A stretch of 6,367 bases of DNA from a bacterium. GTDB lineage: Bacteria > Patescibacteriota > Minisyncoccia > Phycocordibacterales > Phycocordibacteraceae. The DNA lies in NCBI GenBank assembly GCA_021817685.1, contig JAKAGD010000043.1:1-6367 (forward strand), read 5' to 3'. Numbering within the stretch: the first letter of the stretch is position 1; every line of letters begins with the position of its first letter. Below the pieces are notes generated by a model. The model did no database searches, was not told the origin of the DNA, and saw only the letters and a program-made list of their open reading frames with translations. The position numbers and the translations under genes were made by a program. Shown here in pieces: positions 5,203 through 6,367 of this stretch.

Positions 5203-5233
5203 AATACGACTTCAAGTGGCGGGCTCTATCATG
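5201..5233 (-). pseudogene. Duplicated 3' end of rpoD (last 10 codons plus stop)
   Basis: Read on the minus strand, these 33 nt encode HDRARHLKSY followed by TAA, exactly the C-terminus and stop of the intact rpoD (5299-5331). The two copies differ at 10 of 33 bases and every difference is synonymous, including Ser AGT versus TCG. The fragment has no start codon, and an in-frame TAA lies six codons before its first His, so it is not translated as a gene. It sits against the terminator at 5165-5191, where the original end of rpoD would be expected. The simplest reading is a remnant of a former rpoD allele. Confidence 0.8.
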
Positions 5234-5240
5234 CGCGACA

Positions 5241-5278
5241 TTGTTTTCTTATGAGCGATTTAGCGAATTAGAAAACAA
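5241..5278. repeat. AT-rich hairpin between the two rpoD tails
   Basis: TTGTTTTCT (5241-5249) pairs with AGAAAACAA (5270-5278), a 9-bp stem around a 20-nt loop that contains the direct repeat AGCGATTTAGCGA. The 65-bp spacer between the rpoD tails (5234-5298) is visibly more AT-rich than the flanking coding DNA. No T-run follows, so terminator function is unsure. Confidence 0.5.
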
Positions 5279-5298
5279 GAAGTACTGATGGGGCGAGT

Positions 5299-6367
5299 TT
5301 AGTAACTCTTAAGATGCCGAGCCCTATCATGTGTCCGGATCTTCTCTAGCGCCTTCGCTTCGATCTGGCGAATGCGCTCCCTAGTCACGCCGAACTCGCG
5401 TCCCACCTCTTCAAGCGTGTGGTAGATGCCGTCCATGAGCCCGTGGCGCATTTCCAATATCTTGCGCTCCTTCGGCGAGAGGTCGGCAAGTATCGCCTTC
5501 ACCTGTTCCGAGAGGATGCGTTCCGATGATTCCTGCACCGGCGACGGGATCTTATCGTCCGGAATGAAGTCGCCGAGCGTGGACTTCTCGTCGTCGTCCG
5601 AACCGACCGGATTCTCCAGGGAGAGCGTGTCCTGATTGATCTTCTCTATTTGGTAAATTTTCTCCGGCTCCACGCCCATTTCAATGGCGATTTCCTCCGC
5701 CTGCGGGTCGCGGCCAAGCGCCTGCGAAAGGCGGCGCGAGACCTGCTTGTATTTGGCGATGGTCTCCACCATGTGCACCGGGATGCGGATGGTGCGCGAC
5801 TGGTCGGCGAGCGCGCGGGTGATGGCCTGGCGTATCCACCAGGTGGCGTAGGTGGAGAACTTATAGCCCTTCTTCCAGTCGAACTTATCGACGGCGCGGA
5901 ACAGGCCCAAGTTCCCTTCCTGAATGAGGTCGAGGAGAGTGAGATCCGGCGAGCGGCCGACGTACTTCTTGGCGATGGAAACCACAAGGCGCAGGTTGCT
6001 GCGCGCGAGGATATTGCGCGCCTCGGCATCGCTCTTCTCAATGCGCTTTGCGAGCTCGCGCTCTTCCGCGGCGGTGAGAAGCGGGTACTGTCCTATTTCG
6101 CGCAGGTAGATCTGGATGGAGTCGTAGCCGGTGGAGTGGCGGTCCTTGATGTTGCGCGTGGCCAGGTATTCGTCCGCCGCTTCCTCAAGCATACCGCCTT
6201 CAAGCACATCCACGCCCGCGATGGCAAAACGCTCGTAGAGCGATTCCAGGAAACTCACGTCGTCTTCCACATGCGGGAACGACTTCAATATCTCGTTGTA
6301 GGTGACATAGCCGCGCTCCTTGCCTTTCTCGATGAGCGCCTCGGCGGAGATGGCTTTCTGCGAAGCG
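5299..6367 (-). CDS. rpoD: Primary RNA polymerase sigma factor RpoD/SigA (sigma-70), 5' end beyond the window
   Basis: This is the housekeeping sigma factor that directs RNA polymerase to -10/-35 promoters. The frame is open to the window edge and gives 355 visible residues. The N-terminal part matches region 1.1 (ALIEKGKERGYVTYNEIL, visible residues 10-27), so the TTG at 6288-6286 is an internal Leu and not a start. Region 1.2 carries IQIYLREIGQYPLLTAAEE. Regions 2.3-2.4 contain FDWKKGYKFSTYATWWIRQA (about 162-181) and the following TIRIPVHMVE, which bind and melt the -10 element. Region 3 and a DDDEKSTLGDFI segment lead to region 4, whose HTH TLEEVGREFGVTRERIRQIE (about 317-336) reads the -35. 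The large non-conserved insert of proteobacterial RpoD is absent. The last 29 codons use AGG and CGG for four of six Arg, while the body uses almost only CGC. The tail is duplicated downstream. Confidence 0.96.
   Translation of the reverse strand, partial: ASQKAISAEALIEKGKERGYVTYNEILKSFPHVEDDVSFLESLYERFAIAGVDVLEGGMLEEAADEYLATRNIKDRHSTGYDSIQIYLREIGQYPLLTAAEERELAKRIEKSDAEARNILARSNLRLVVSIAKKYVGRSPDLTLLDLIQEGNLGLFRAVDKFDWKKGYKFSTYATWWIRQAITRALADQSRTIRIPVHMVETIAKYKQVSRRLSQALGRDPQAEEIAIEMGVEPEKIYQIEKINQDTLSLENPVGSDDDEKSTLGDFIPDDKIPSPVQESSERILSEQVKAILADLSPKERKILEMRHGLMDGIYHTLEEVGREFGVTRERIRQIEAKALEKIRTHDRARHLKSY

Noticed and set aside
1..6367. A CRISPR array, transposase or complete mobile element
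   Set aside because: No regularly spaced direct repeats, no transposase or integrase motifs and no paired target duplications were found.

Overview
The window looks like a piece of a GC-rich Patescibacteria (CPR) genome, probably of the Parcubacteria group. This rests on recall of protein style: a CPR-like HisRS, a small anchored DsbA-like thioredoxin, a stand-alone PD-(D/E)XK nuclease and a compact primary sigma factor. No 16S or other phylogenetic marker settles it. UGA is used as a stop (2777-2779 and 5143-5145), so this is not a code-25 lineage (Gracilibacteria or Absconditabacteria).

Layout, left to right. (1) The 3' end of a bacterial PH-domain membrane protein gene (1-366). (2) A spacer with a strong hairpin whose T-tract lies on the minus strand, then a promoter placed directly on the ATG of hisS. 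(3) hisS (481-1749) followed after 3 nt by a DEDDy-type 3'-5' exonuclease (1753-2334), probably one transcript. (4) A small two-helix membrane protein of unknown function (2441-2779) with its own promoter, leader and terminator. (5) A membrane-anchored DsbA-like oxidoreductase (2847-3524). (6) A 105-bp inverted-repeat element (3547-3651) between convergent genes. (7) A PD-(D/E)XK nuclease on the minus strand (3653-4507), divergent from a DUF5680-like gene (4639-5145) that has a structured leader and a good Shine-Dalgarno. (8) A bidirectional terminator, a duplicated rpoD tail, and the primary sigma factor gene on the minus strand (5299-6367), cut by the window edge.

Most of the genes are housekeeping and do not form one pathway. 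Three non-coding observations stand out. First, the last ten codons plus stop of rpoD occur twice, 98 bp apart, and all ten nucleotide differences are synonymous. The outer copy abuts the terminator and looks like the displaced original gene end. Second, hisS, the DsbA-like gene and the nuclease gene each have a -10 box exactly six nucleotides before the ATG and no Shine-Dalgarno, which is the signature of leaderless mRNAs; the neighbouring genes use ordinary ribosome binding sites. Third, the DUF5680-like gene has a leader in which one segment can pair with either of two partners.

I found no CRISPR array, transposase, tRNA or rRNA, and no clear new multi-gene system.
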